Positions 1-7,713 of a stretch of 64,000 bases of DNA are shown one piece after another. Below the pieces are notes generated by a model that made no database searches, had not been told where the DNA came from, and saw nothing but the letters and a program-made list of their open reading frames with translations. The stretch is from NCBI GenBank assembly GCA_964615375.1, contig CAZTOW010000039.1, positions 30,485 through 94,484 on the forward strand. The letters run 5' to 3'. The translations under genes were made by a program, and so were the position numbers. Source of the DNA: CAZKWG01 sp964615375 (GTDB taxonomy: Bacteria > Myxococcota_A > UBA796 > CAZKWG01). The first letter of the stretch is position 1. Each line of letters opens with the position of its first letter.

Positions 1-200
1 TGGTGGGTGAGGAAGATCGCCTCGACCTCCAGGCCCTGGAGGGCCGCCCACAGGGCCTCCTGCTCGTCCTCCCAGGGGCTCGCCGGATCGACCACGGTGA
101 CGCGGCGCTGGCCCAGGACGACGGCGTTGGTGTGGGTGGCGGGCGGGAGCGTGGGCGTGCGCACCGGCACGACCGAGACCCCGGGGGCGACCGGGATCAC
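1..200 (-). CDS. Metallo-beta-lactamase-fold hydrolase, N-terminal part only
   Basis: The reading frame starts at a GTG at 200-198, overlaps the stop of the upstream pseudokinase gene as GTGA, and runs off the left edge of the window. About 66 residues are visible. They contain PTLPPATHTNAVVLG, then a beta strand ending in VDPASP, and end in IFLTHH at the window edge. This is the layout of the N-terminal half of MBL-fold proteins of the LACTB2/glyoxalase II type, where the strand before the Asp is followed by the metal-binding HxHxDH motif; only the first His residues of that motif are in the window. Substrate cannot be inferred. The overlap indicates co-translation with the pseudokinase. Confidence 0.75.
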   Translation of the reverse strand, partial: MIPVAPGVSVVPVRTPTLPPATHTNAVVLGQRRVTVVDPASPWEDEQEALWAALQGLEVEAIFLTH

Positions 201-1648
201 CCGAAGAGCCGCACGAGCAGGAAGGTGACGGCGACCATGGCCAGGACCAGGGCGAGCCCCAGGCCGGCGCGCTCGGCGGGCTGGAGCTCCGAGCCGCGGG
301 GCGCGGGACGGGCGGGCTTGCCCGGCGGCGGGAGCTCGGGCTCGGACTCCGTGTCCCGCAGCTCCACCCCGTCGGTGCCCGCCTCGGGATCGGTCGGATC
401 CTCGGGGAAGAGCGCGTCCGAGAGCCGGGCGAAGTTGTCCGGGGAGGTGGGGCTGTCGGGGAAGGGGTCGTCGCCGTCGTCGGGGTCGATGGCGACGCCG
501 ACGCCGACGCCGACGCCGAGCCCGGGGTCCGAGGTGGGATCGTCCTCGTCGGCGGGCTTCGTCCCGCGGATGTGGATGCGCAGCCCGGGAGAGGTCGGCG
601 GCGAGGGCGGCACGTGGAAGGGGGCCGCGGGCGCGCCGCCCATCGGGGCGTTGGCCGAGGGGGGCGGGCCGACGGGCGGGGGCGTGGGGGGCCCGAAGGA
701 GGGGGCCGCGAAGCTGGGGGTGGCCGGCTCCGGCCGGCTCTGGGCTACGCGCTTGCGGTGGGCCACGGCGGCGGCGACGGCGCGGCGCGCGGAGACGCCC
801 CCCTGCTCACGCGACTCGGCAAGCAGCGCCTGGACGATCTCGCCGTCCCAGGGGTAGCGGTCCTCGGGCGCCGCGGCCAGCATCTTGCGCAGCACGCGCC
901 CCAGCGAGGGGTGGATGGCCTCGATCGCGTTGACCCAGGGCGCGGTGGCCCCGTCGAGCGCGGCGGAGGCGGGGTCGTCCAGATCCTCGTAGAGCCTGCG
1001 CAGCAGCAGCATCTCCACCAGGATGGCGCCGAGGGCCCACTGGTCGGCGGCGGGTGTGGCGGGCTCGCCCATGGACTGCTCGGGCGAGGAGCAGCCGAGC
1101 CACTGGTTGGCGCGCTCCACCCCGAAGCCGACCAGGCAGACCTCGCCCTCCTCGTCCAGGCGCACGCGGCTCGGGTCCAGGTGTCCGTGGACCACCGGGC
1201 GACCCTGGAGCACGACCTCGTGGGCGGCGCGCAGGGTGGACGCGACCTCTCCGGCGATGTCCAGGGCGGTGGCGGTGTCCAGCTCCAGCCAGCCCGAGCG
1301 CGCGGCGCTCAGGATCTCGGCGAGGGAGACGCCGCCGCGCCAGTCCACCGCCAGGGCCGCCTGGCCCGGGTAGAAGCCGTGGACCTTGGGGATGCGCGCG
1401 TCGTCCAGGGCGCGCAGGACCTCGTACTCGCGGCGGACGCTCTCCACCGCCACGGCGTCGTCCAGGTGATCGGCCACGCGGATCGCCACCTCGCGCGGCT
1501 CGCGCAGGCCGTCCGGGCGCACGGCGCGAAAGAGCGTGGTGCCACGAGCGACGCCGAGTCGCTCGACCAGCTCGAAAGGACCGATTCGTTGCCCGGGCTC
1601 GACCAGGGGGACACCATCATCGCGGGGTGGCAAGGGGCGGCCACACAC
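197..1648 (-). CDS. Tail-anchored Ser/Thr kinase-like protein (predicted pseudokinase)
   Basis: 483 residues. Residues 20-290 follow the Hanks-type kinase fold: a glycine-loop-like LGVARG, the VAIK strand as VAIR (Arg57), the catalytic loop as HGHLDPS (154-160) and the magnesium loop as GFG (174-176). An SSPEQ activation-segment end and a DQWALG helix F motif are kept. The catalytic Lys, the HRD Asp and the DFG Asp are all replaced, so phosphotransfer is unlikely and a scaffold or ligand-binding role is inferred. Residues 310-455 are Pro- and acid-rich and probably disordered. The last 20 or so residues form one hydrophobic helix ending LLVRLFG, a C-terminal membrane anchor with the kinase domain in the cytoplasm. 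Coupled to the MBL-fold gene downstream. Confidence 0.88.
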   Translation of the reverse strand: MCGRPLPPRDDGVPLVEPGQRIGPFELVERLGVARGTTLFRAVRPDGLREPREVAIRVADHLDDAVAVESVRREYEVLRALDDARIPKVHGFYPGQAALAVDWRGGVSLAEILSAARSGWLELDTATALDIAGEVASTLRAAHEVVLQGRPVVHGHLDPSRVRLDEEGEVCLVGFGVERANQWLGCSSPEQSMGEPATPAADQWALGAILVEMLLLRRLYEDLDDPASAALDGATAPWVNAIEAIHPSLGRVLRKMLAAAPEDRYPWDGEIVQALLAESREQGGVSARRAVAAAVAHRKRVAQSRPEPATPSFAAPSFGPPTPPPVGPPPSANAPMGGAPAAPFHVPPSPPTSPGLRIHIRGTKPADEDDPTSDPGLGVGVGVGVAIDPDDGDDPFPDSPTSPDNFARLSDALFPEDPTDPEAGTDGVELRDTESEPELPPPGKPARPAPRGSELQPAERAGLGLALVLAMVAVTFLLVRLFG

Positions 1649-1702
1649 CTGAACGCCCGCCCGTAACCTGCCCCCGTCCGTCTGGCACCCCGGGCGGCGG
1701 GC

Positions 1703-4700
1703 TTACACGTTGCGGCGGTAGGCGCCGCCGACCTCGTAGAGGGCCTGCGTGATCTGGCCGAGGCTGGCCACGCGGACCGTCCGCATCAGCTCGTCGAAGA
1801 TGTTGCCTCCAGCCAGCGCGACGTCCTTGAGGCGGCGCAGGGCGGCGGGGGCCTCGGCGGCGTGGCGGGCCTGGAAGCGCTCCAGACGGTGGATCTGGTC
1901 GTCCTTCTCGTCCGTGCTGGAGCGCCGAAGCTCGATGGGCGGGGGCTCCCAGTCCGCGCTCTGCGTGGCCGGATCGACGAAGGTGTTGATGCCGATGATG
2001 GGCAGCTCGCCCGAGTGCTTGAGGCGCTCGTAGTGCAGGCTCTCCTCCTGGATGCGCCCGCGCTGGTACTGCGTCTCCATCGCGCCCAGCACGCCGCCGC
2101 GCTCGCCGATGCGCTCGAACTCGCGCAGCACCGCCTCCTCGACCAGATCGGTGAGCTCGTCCACGATGAAGGCGCCCTGGAGCGCGTTCTCCGTCTGCAA
2201 CAGCCCGAATTCCGCGTTCAGGATCTTCTGGATGGCCATGGCCCGCCGAACGCTCTCCTCGGTGGGCGTGGTGATGGCCTCGTCGTAGGCGTTGGTGTGC
2301 AGCGAGTTGCACTGGTCGTAGAGGGCCAGCAGGGCCTGCAGCGTGGTGCGGATGTCGTTGAACTGGATCTCGCGGGCGTGCAGGGAGCGGCCAGAGGTCT
2401 GGATGTGGTACTTGAGCTGCTGGCTGCGCGCCGATCCCCCGTAGAGTCGGGCCATGGCGACCGCCCAGACGCGCCTCGCGACGCGGCCGATGACGGTGTA
2501 CTCGGGGTCCATGCCGTTGGAGAAGAAGAAGCTCAGGTTCGGGGCGAAGGCGTCCACCGGCATCCCGCGGGCCCGGTAGTACTCGACGAGCGTGAAGCCG
2601 TTGGCGAGCGTGAACGCGAGCTGGGAGATGGGGTTCGCCCCGGCCTCGGCGATGTGGTAGCCGCTGATCGAGACGGAGTAGTAGTTCCTTACTTTGTGCT
2701 CGATGAACCAGCTCTGGATGTCGCCCATCATCTTCAGCGCGAAGTCCACCGAGAAGATGCAGGTGTTCTGGGCCTGATCCTCCTTGAGGATGTCCGCCTG
2801 CACGGTGCCACGGACCACGCTGAGGGCGTTCGCGGAGAGATCGGCGTCCTCCGCCGGGGACGGGTCGCGCCCGTGCTTCTCGCGGAAGGCGTCGCGCTGC
2901 TGCTCGATGGCGGTGTTGAAGAACATCGCCAGGAGGATGGGCGCCGGGCCGTTGATGGTCATGGAGACCGAGGTGGTGGGCGCGCAGAGGTCGAAGCCGC
3001 CGTAGAGCACGCGCATGTCGTCGAGGGTGGCGATGCTGACGCCGCTCTCGCCGATCTTGCCGTAGATGTCCGGGCGCCGGGCCGGGTCCTCGCCGTAGAG
3101 GGTCACGGAGTCGAAGGCGGTGGACAGGCGGTGGGCGGGCTCGCCCTTGCAGAGGAAGTGGAAGCGGGCGTTGGTGCGCGCGGGGCCGCCCTCCCCGGCG
3201 AACATGCGCTTGGGCTCCTCGGCGCGGCGCTTGAGCGGGAAGACGCCGGCGGTGTAGGGGAACTCGCCGGGGACGTTCTCCAGCAGGCTCCAGCGCACGC
3301 GGTCGCCGTGGTCGCGGAAGCGGGGCACGGCCACGCGGGGCAGGGTGAGGCCGCTCAGGCTCTCGAAGACCAGCGGCTGGCGGATCTCCTGGCCGCGCAC
3401 GCCGTAGCGGAGCTCGCGCTCCTTGTAGCGGGCGATCTTGGCGTCCCAGCCGCTGAGGATCTGGCGGACCTCGGGCGCGAGCCGGTCCTCGAGGTGGCTG
3501 GCGCGGGCCTCGAGCGCGTGGCGGGTCGCGGCGTGGTCGGGGCCCTCGAGCTCGTGGGCGGCGGTGAGCAGGGCCTGGCGGCGGTGGGCGAGCCCGCTCT
3601 GCTCGCCGGCCCAGGTGTGGTGGCCGCGCACGGTGTCGGCGATCTCGTTGAGGTAGCGCACGCGGTTGGGCGGGATGAGGCGCTGGCGCGGCGGGCTGGT
3701 GCGGGTCCCGGGGTCGCGGAGCCGGCTCGGCCAGGGGCGCCCGGTGCGGTGGGCCAGCAGCCCCAGCAGGCCGAGGTAGGCGGCGTCCACGCCGGGGTCG
3801 GCGAACTGCGAGGCGATGGTGCCGTAGACGGGCAGATCCTCGTCCTTCGCCTCCCAGCGCTTCTGGTTGCGCCGCACCTGCTTGCGCACGTCCCGGAGCG
3901 CGTCCTCGGCCCCGCGGCGGTCGAACTTGTTGACCACCACGAGGTCGGCGAAGTCGAGCATGTCGATCTTCTCGAGCTGCGAGGGGGCGCCGAACTCCGG
4001 GGTCATCACGTAGAGGCCGAGATCGGCCACCTCCATGACGCCCGAGTCCCCCTGGCCGATCCCCGAGGTCTCCACGAAGACGAGGCCGAAGCCGGCCGCC
4101 CGGCAGAGCGCGATGGCGCCGCTCAGCGCGCCCGAGAGCTCGGAGCTCGACTCGCGCGTGGCCAGCGAGCGCATGAAGACCTGGGAATTCCCGATGGCGT
4201 TCATGCGGATGCGGTCGCCCAGCAGGGCCCCGCCGGTGCGCCGCCGCGTGGGGTCCACGCTCAGCACGGCGACGCGCAGCGCGGGTTGATCCTCGCGCAG
4301 GCGCCGCACGAGCTCGTCGGTGAAGCTGGACTTGCCCGCCCCGCCGGTGCCCGTGATGCCGACCACGGGGGCGGCGTCCTCAGCGGCGGGCGCGGCGATG
4401 AGCGCGCGCAGCTCCTCGGGCAGGAGCGCGGGGTCGTCCACGGCGCGCTCGACCAGCGTGATCGCGCGGGCCAGCGCGGTCGTCTCCCCGGCCTGCAGGC
4501 GGGCGAGGCTGGCAACGGCGGCGCCCTGCTCGTCGAGCAGGTCCGTGTCGGCCTGCTCCAGCAGGTCGTTGATCATGCCCTGGAGCCCGAGGCGGCGGCC
4601 GTCCTCCGGCGAGTAGATCCGGGCGATGCCGTAGGCGTGCAGCGCGCGGATCTCCTCGGGGACGATGACCCCGCCGCCGCCCCCGAAGATGCGGATGTGC

Positions 4701-4975
4701 CCGCCGCCCATCTGGCGCAGCAGATCGGCCAGGTAGCGGAAGAACTCGTTGTGCCCGCCCTGGTAGGAGCTGATGGCGACCGCGTTGGCGTCCTCCTCGA
4801 CCGCGGCCTTGGCGATGTCGGCGACGCTGCGGTTGTGGCCGAGGTGGATGACCTCGGCGCCGCTGTCCTGGAGGATGCGGCGCATGACGTTGATGGAGGC
4901 GTCATGCCCGTCGAAGAGGGCGGCGGCGGTGACGACGCGGAGCTTGTGCCGGGGGTGGTAGGCGAGCTGGTTCAT
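1703..4975 (-). CDS. icmF: Fused isobutyryl-CoA mutase (IcmF)
   Basis: 1090 residues, the usual length of IcmF. The order is an N-terminal B12-binding domain with base-off His24 in DGHDAS, a central MeaB/ArgK-type G-protein chaperone domain with P-loop GTGGAGKSS near residue 210 and guanine-specificity motif NKFD, then a TIM-barrel acyl-CoA mutase domain in the C-terminal half. The enzyme interconverts isobutyryl-CoA and n-butyryl-CoA with adenosylcobalamin, and the fused GTPase loads and repairs the cofactor. The start overlaps the stop of the upstream glycosylase-family gene as ATGA. Methylmalonyl-CoA mutase is the main alternative, but it lacks this three-part fusion. Substrate preference cannot be read from sequence alone. 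Confidence 0.95.
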   Translation of the reverse strand: MNQLAYHPRHKLRVVTAAALFDGHDASINVMRRILQDSGAEVIHLGHNRSVADIAKAAVEEDANAVAISSYQGGHNEFFRYLADLLRQMGGGHIRIFGGGGGVIVPEEIRALHAYGIARIYSPEDGRRLGLQGMINDLLEQADTDLLDEQGAAVASLARLQAGETTALARAITLVERAVDDPALLPEELRALIAAPAAEDAAPVVGITGTGGAGKSSFTDELVRRLREDQPALRVAVLSVDPTRRRTGGALLGDRIRMNAIGNSQVFMRSLATRESSSELSGALSGAIALCRAAGFGLVFVETSGIGQGDSGVMEVADLGLYVMTPEFGAPSQLEKIDMLDFADLVVVNKFDRRGAEDALRDVRKQVRRNQKRWEAKDEDLPVYGTIASQFADPGVDAAYLGLLGLLAHRTGRPWPSRLRDPGTRTSPPRQRLIPPNRVRYLNEIADTVRGHHTWAGEQSGLAHRRQALLTAAHELEGPDHAATRHALEARASHLEDRLAPEVRQILSGWDAKIARYKERELRYGVRGQEIRQPLVFESLSGLTLPRVAVPRFRDHGDRVRWSLLENVPGEFPYTAGVFPLKRRAEEPKRMFAGEGGPARTNARFHFLCKGEPAHRLSTAFDSVTLYGEDPARRPDIYGKIGESGVSIATLDDMRVLYGGFDLCAPTTSVSMTINGPAPILLAMFFNTAIEQQRDAFREKHGRDPSPAEDADLSANALSVVRGTVQADILKEDQAQNTCIFSVDFALKMMGDIQSWFIEHKVRNYYSVSISGYHIAEAGANPISQLAFTLANGFTLVEYYRARGMPVDAFAPNLSFFFSNGMDPEYTVIGRVARRVWAVAMARLYGGSARSQQLKYHIQTSGRSLHAREIQFNDIRTTLQALLALYDQCNSLHTNAYDEAITTPTEESVRRAMAIQKILNAEFGLLQTENALQGAFIVDELTDLVEEAVLREFERIGERGGVLGAMETQYQRGRIQEESLHYERLKHSGELPIIGINTFVDPATQSADWEPPPIELRRSSTDEKDDQIHRLERFQARHAAEAPAALRRLKDVALAGGNIFDELMRTVRVASLGQITQALYEVGGAYRRNV

Positions 4976-5640
4976 GCCCCGGAGCTTATCCCGCCCGGGG
5001 CCTCAGCGCCGAAGCCGATGGCCTGGAGGCGTTTCGCCAGCATGGACGGGAATTTCTTGTGCCACACGGCGTTGGCGGGCGAGGGGTGGGGGAGGGGATG
5101 GAGCACCAGCCGGCGCGGCCAGTCCACGGTCAGGCTGGCCTCGTAGCGGTCCTCCCGCGCCCAGAAGGCCTGGGCCGGCGCGCCGAACCAGAGGAAGGCC
5201 TCCGTGCCCAGCGTGATGACGTGCTCGCCGGTCCAGACCTCGGCGAGCACGCTCGCCATGATCGGCCGGAAGCGCTCGACCACGCGCGGGCTCCACACGC
5301 GGTTGCCGTCCGGCTTGTAGGGGACGCGGTTGCAGAGGAAGACGTGGCGCGCGGCGGTGCGGCGCTCCTCGAAGTCCACGGGTGTCCGGCCGTGGACCGC
5401 GCGGAAGACGGCTTCGCGCACCAGGCGCCCGGAGGGGCCGATGAGGGGCTCGTGGTAGCGGATCTCCTCGCGCCCGGGGTCGCGGCCGAAGAAGGCGAGG
5501 GGGGCCTCTGGCTCGCCGCCCCACAGCAGGGGGCTCAGAGGGTCCCGCGCGGCCTCTTCATAGGTAGGTAAGTCGATGGCCAGCTTTTCGTCGATCGCCG
5601 CATCTCTGGCGGCGTGCTCCAGGGCAGACTTTGAGCGCAT
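4972..5640 (-). CDS. Uracil-DNA glycosylase superfamily protein
   Basis: 222 residues. FFGRDPGREEIRYHEPLIGPSGRLV (written here only as motif: GRDPGxxE followed by PLIGPSGRL) corresponds to the first active-site motif and following loop of family 4/5-type uracil-DNA glycosylases. HPLPHPSPAN near residue 185 matches the second, DNA-intercalating motif H-P-S-P. Family 4 enzymes carry four Cys for an Fe-S cluster; that pattern is not visible here, so this is a cluster-free member. Role inferred: base excision of uracil or deaminated bases. Divergent from the flavin reductase gene and overlapping icmF by 4 bases. Confidence 0.75.
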   Translation of the reverse strand: MRSKSALEHAARDAAIDEKLAIDLPTYEEAARDPLSPLLWGGEPEAPLAFFGRDPGREEIRYHEPLIGPSGRLVREAVFRAVHGRTPVDFEERRTAARHVFLCNRVPYKPDGNRVWSPRVVERFRPIMASVLAEVWTGEHVITLGTEAFLWFGAPAQAFWAREDRYEASLTVDWPRRLVLHPLPHPSPANAVWHKKFPSMLAKRLQAIGFGAEAPGGISSGA

Positions 5641-5684
5641 CGGTTATGAATATCGCGCTTTTTGGCCTCGGAGGACGGAGAGCC

Positions 5685-6188
5685 ATGGCGGTCACCGCGG
5701 AAGAGTTCAAGGCTGCACTTCGGCGCTGGGCATCGGGCGTCACCGTGTTGACGGCGCGGGCAGGCGGGGCGGACCTCGGAATGACCGCCAGCAGCTTCAG
5801 CTCGCTGTCGCTGAGCCCGCCTCAGGTGCTGGTGTGCGTGGCGAAGTCGGCCGCCATCCACGCGGCCGTGGTGGAGGCGGGCGGATTCGGGATCACCATC
5901 CTGGCCGAAGACCAGATGGAGATCAGCAACCGCTTCGCCGGGCGCTTCCCCAAGGACCAGGATCGCTTCGCCGATCTGAGCTTCACGCGCGGCGCGCGCT
6001 CCGGGGCGCCCCTGCTGGCGGGCGGGCTCGCGCGGATGGACTGCGCGCTCGCGCACGCCCTCGACGGCGGCGACCACAGCATCTTCGTGGGCGAGGTCCA
6101 GGCGGCGGAAGTCAGCGATGAGCGTGAGCCTCAGGCCGCGCTCCTCTACGCCGCGGGGCGCTATCGGAAGGTGGGCGATGCGATCTGA
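5685..6188 (+). CDS. Flavin reductase domain protein (FMN-binding)
   Basis: 167 residues from the ATG at 5685, chosen because a GGAG Shine-Dalgarno sequence lies just upstream and the family motif FKAALRRWASGVTVLTA begins almost at once; an earlier ATG at 5631 would overlap the divergent gene. The body shows the flavin reductase-like split beta-barrel: MTASSFSSLSLSPPQVLVCV (FMN phosphate-binding loop) and a GRFPKDQDRF stretch. Such proteins reduce FMN or FAD with NAD(P)H, often to feed a two-component monooxygenase; no monooxygenase partner lies next to it. The SDR gene 80 bases downstream is on the same strand. Confidence 0.88.
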   Translation: MAVTAEEFKAALRRWASGVTVLTARAGGADLGMTASSFSSLSLSPPQVLVCVAKSAAIHAAVVEAGGFGITILAEDQMEISNRFAGRFPKDQDRFADLSFTRGARSGAPLLAGGLARMDCALAHALDGGDHSIFVGEVQAAEVSDEREPQAALLYAAGRYRKVGDAI

Positions 6189-6267
6189 GCGTTCCTCTGG
6201 TAATGTTCTCCATCCCCCCAAGGGGCGCGGGCTGGCTCGCGCTCGGGTTCCAGGGCGGAGGTAGCGG

Positions 6268-7014
6268 ATGCCCCAACGGCATGTCGTGGTGACCGGCGGC
6301 GGGCGCGGTATTGGCGCGGCGACGGCGCGGCGCTTCAAGGAGCTCGGTGATCGCGTGACGGTCATGGGGCGCTCCCGCAACGAGATCGAGCGGCTGGCCG
6401 ACGAGATCGGCGCTTACTCCGTGCGAACCGACGTGAGCGACCCCGCGAGCGTCGAGGCCGCCTTCATGGCCGCGGGGCCGGTGGACATCCTGGTCAACAA
6501 CGCGGGCATCGTGCGGACCAGCCTGCTGATGAAGACCGACGTGCGGGTCTGGGAGGAGCACCTCAAGGTCAACCTGACCGGCGCCTTCCTCTGCTCCCTG
6601 AAGGTGCTGCCCGGGATGATCTCGCGCGGGCGCGGCGTCATCGTGAACGTGGCGGGCATCGCGGGGCTCCAGGGCGTGCCCTACCTCGGGGCGTACACGG
6701 CCAGCAAGCACGGGCTCATCGGCCTCACCCGCGCGCTCTCGGCGGAGATCGGCGACCAGGGCGTCAACGTCAACGCGGTCTGCCCGACCTTCGTGGACAC
6801 GCCGGTCCTGAACAGCGCCGCCGCCGCCATCGCCGAGAAGGCGGGGCGGACGACCGAGGAGATCCTGGCCACGCTCAAGGAGCGCAGCCCGCAGAACCGC
6901 CTGCTGGACCCCTCGGAGGTCGCCGACGCCATCGTCTGGCTCTCCAGCGACGACGCCATCGGGCTGAAGGGCCAGGCCCTGCTGGTGGACGGCGGCGAGC
7001 TCCGCGTCGTCTGA
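6268..7014 (+). CDS. SDR family oxidoreductase, FabG/PhbB-like, catalytic Ser missing
   Basis: 248 residues, full length for a classical short-chain dehydrogenase. Visible motifs: TGGGRGIG cofactor loop (9-16), NNAG (77-80), catalytic YTASK with Tyr143 and Lys147, and VNLTG with Asn102. The position 13 residues before the catalytic Tyr, normally Ser, is Gly130 in NVAGIAG. The Arg at 35 and the lack of an acidic residue at the end of strand 2 (MGRSR) suggest NADP(H). The nearest well-known type is 3-hydroxyacyl-CoA or 3-ketoacyl-ACP reductase, but with the Ser missing its activity is uncertain. GGAGGT ribosome-binding site at about 6255. Confidence 0.9.
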   Translation: MPQRHVVVTGGGRGIGAATARRFKELGDRVTVMGRSRNEIERLADEIGAYSVRTDVSDPASVEAAFMAAGPVDILVNNAGIVRTSLLMKTDVRVWEEHLKVNLTGAFLCSLKVLPGMISRGRGVIVNVAGIAGLQGVPYLGAYTASKHGLIGLTRALSAEIGDQGVNVNAVCPTFVDTPVLNSAAAAIAEKAGRTTEEILATLKERSPQNRLLDPSEVADAIVWLSSDDAIGLKGQALLVDGGELRVV

Positions 7015-7017
7015 GGA

Positions 7018-7713
7018 TCAGGGCTCGAAGCGGTAGCCGATGCCGTGCACCGTGAGGATGTGGCGCGGATCGGCCGGGATGTCCTCGATCTTCTTGCGCA
7101 GCTTGAGGATCTGGTTGTCCACCGTGCGCGTGTTCATCGACGGCGAGTAGCCCCAGACCTTCTCCAGCAGCTCCTCGCGGGTCACGTCGCGCCCGCGGCT
7201 GGCGATGAGGTAGCCCAGCACGCCCGCCTCGTGGGTGGTGAGCCGGTGCTCCTCTTTGCCGCGCTGCAGCACGCGGCGGCGCAGGTCCACCTCCACCTCG
7301 CCGAAGCGGTAGACGTCGGGCATGCGCAGGTCGGGCAGGCGGTCGCGCAGGCGGGCCTTCACCCGGGCCAGCAGCTCGCGGAGCGAGAACGGCTTGGTGA
7401 CGTAGTCGTCGGCCCCGCGCTCGAGCCCGTCCACCCGGTCCGCCTCCGCCGCCTTGGCGGTGAGCAGGATGACGGGGATCTCCGGGTTCGAGTCCTTCAG
7501 CCGCGCCAGCACGCCGAGCCCGTCCATCCCGGGGAGCATCACGTCCAGCAGCAGCAGGTCGGGCGGATCCTCGGCGACGGCCTCCAGCGCGAGCTCTCCG
7601 CGGTCGAAGTGGCGCACCCGGTAGGAGGCGTGCTCCAGCGCGGTCACCAGCCCGAGCGCGATGGTCTCGTCGTCCTCGACGACGAAGACGCTCGCCAGGA
7701 ACCCCTCAGTCAT
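7018..7713 (-). CDS. OmpR-type response regulator
   Basis: 231 residues from the ATG at 7713, which overlaps the stop of the sensor kinase gene by one base (TGATG) behind a GAGGAGGG ribosome-binding site. The receiver domain shows the acidic pair EDD (13-15), phospho-acceptor Asp57 in LLLLDVMLPGMDG, Thr in LLTAKAAE and Lys in VTKPF. The C-terminal winged helix ends TVHGIGYRF, as in OmpR/PhoB regulators. It is the cognate partner of the adjoining kinase and presumably binds DNA as a phosphorylated dimer. Target genes are unknown. Confidence 0.95.
   Translation of the reverse strand: MTEGFLASVFVVEDDETIALGLVTALEHASYRVRHFDRGELALEAVAEDPPDLLLLDVMLPGMDGLGVLARLKDSNPEIPVILLTAKAAEADRVDGLERGADDYVTKPFSLRELLARVKARLRDRLPDLRMPDVYRFGEVEVDLRRRVLQRGKEEHRLTTHEAGVLGYLIASRGRDVTREELLEKVWGYSPSMNTRTVDNQILKLRKKIEDIPADPRHILTVHGIGYRFEP

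Noticed and set aside
1862..5146. Very long open frames opposite icmF, secA, the pentapeptide gene and others
   Set aside because: They mirror the codon structure of the real genes in GC-rich DNA, are of Arg/Ala/Gly/Pro or His/Leu/Gly-rich composition and show no domains.
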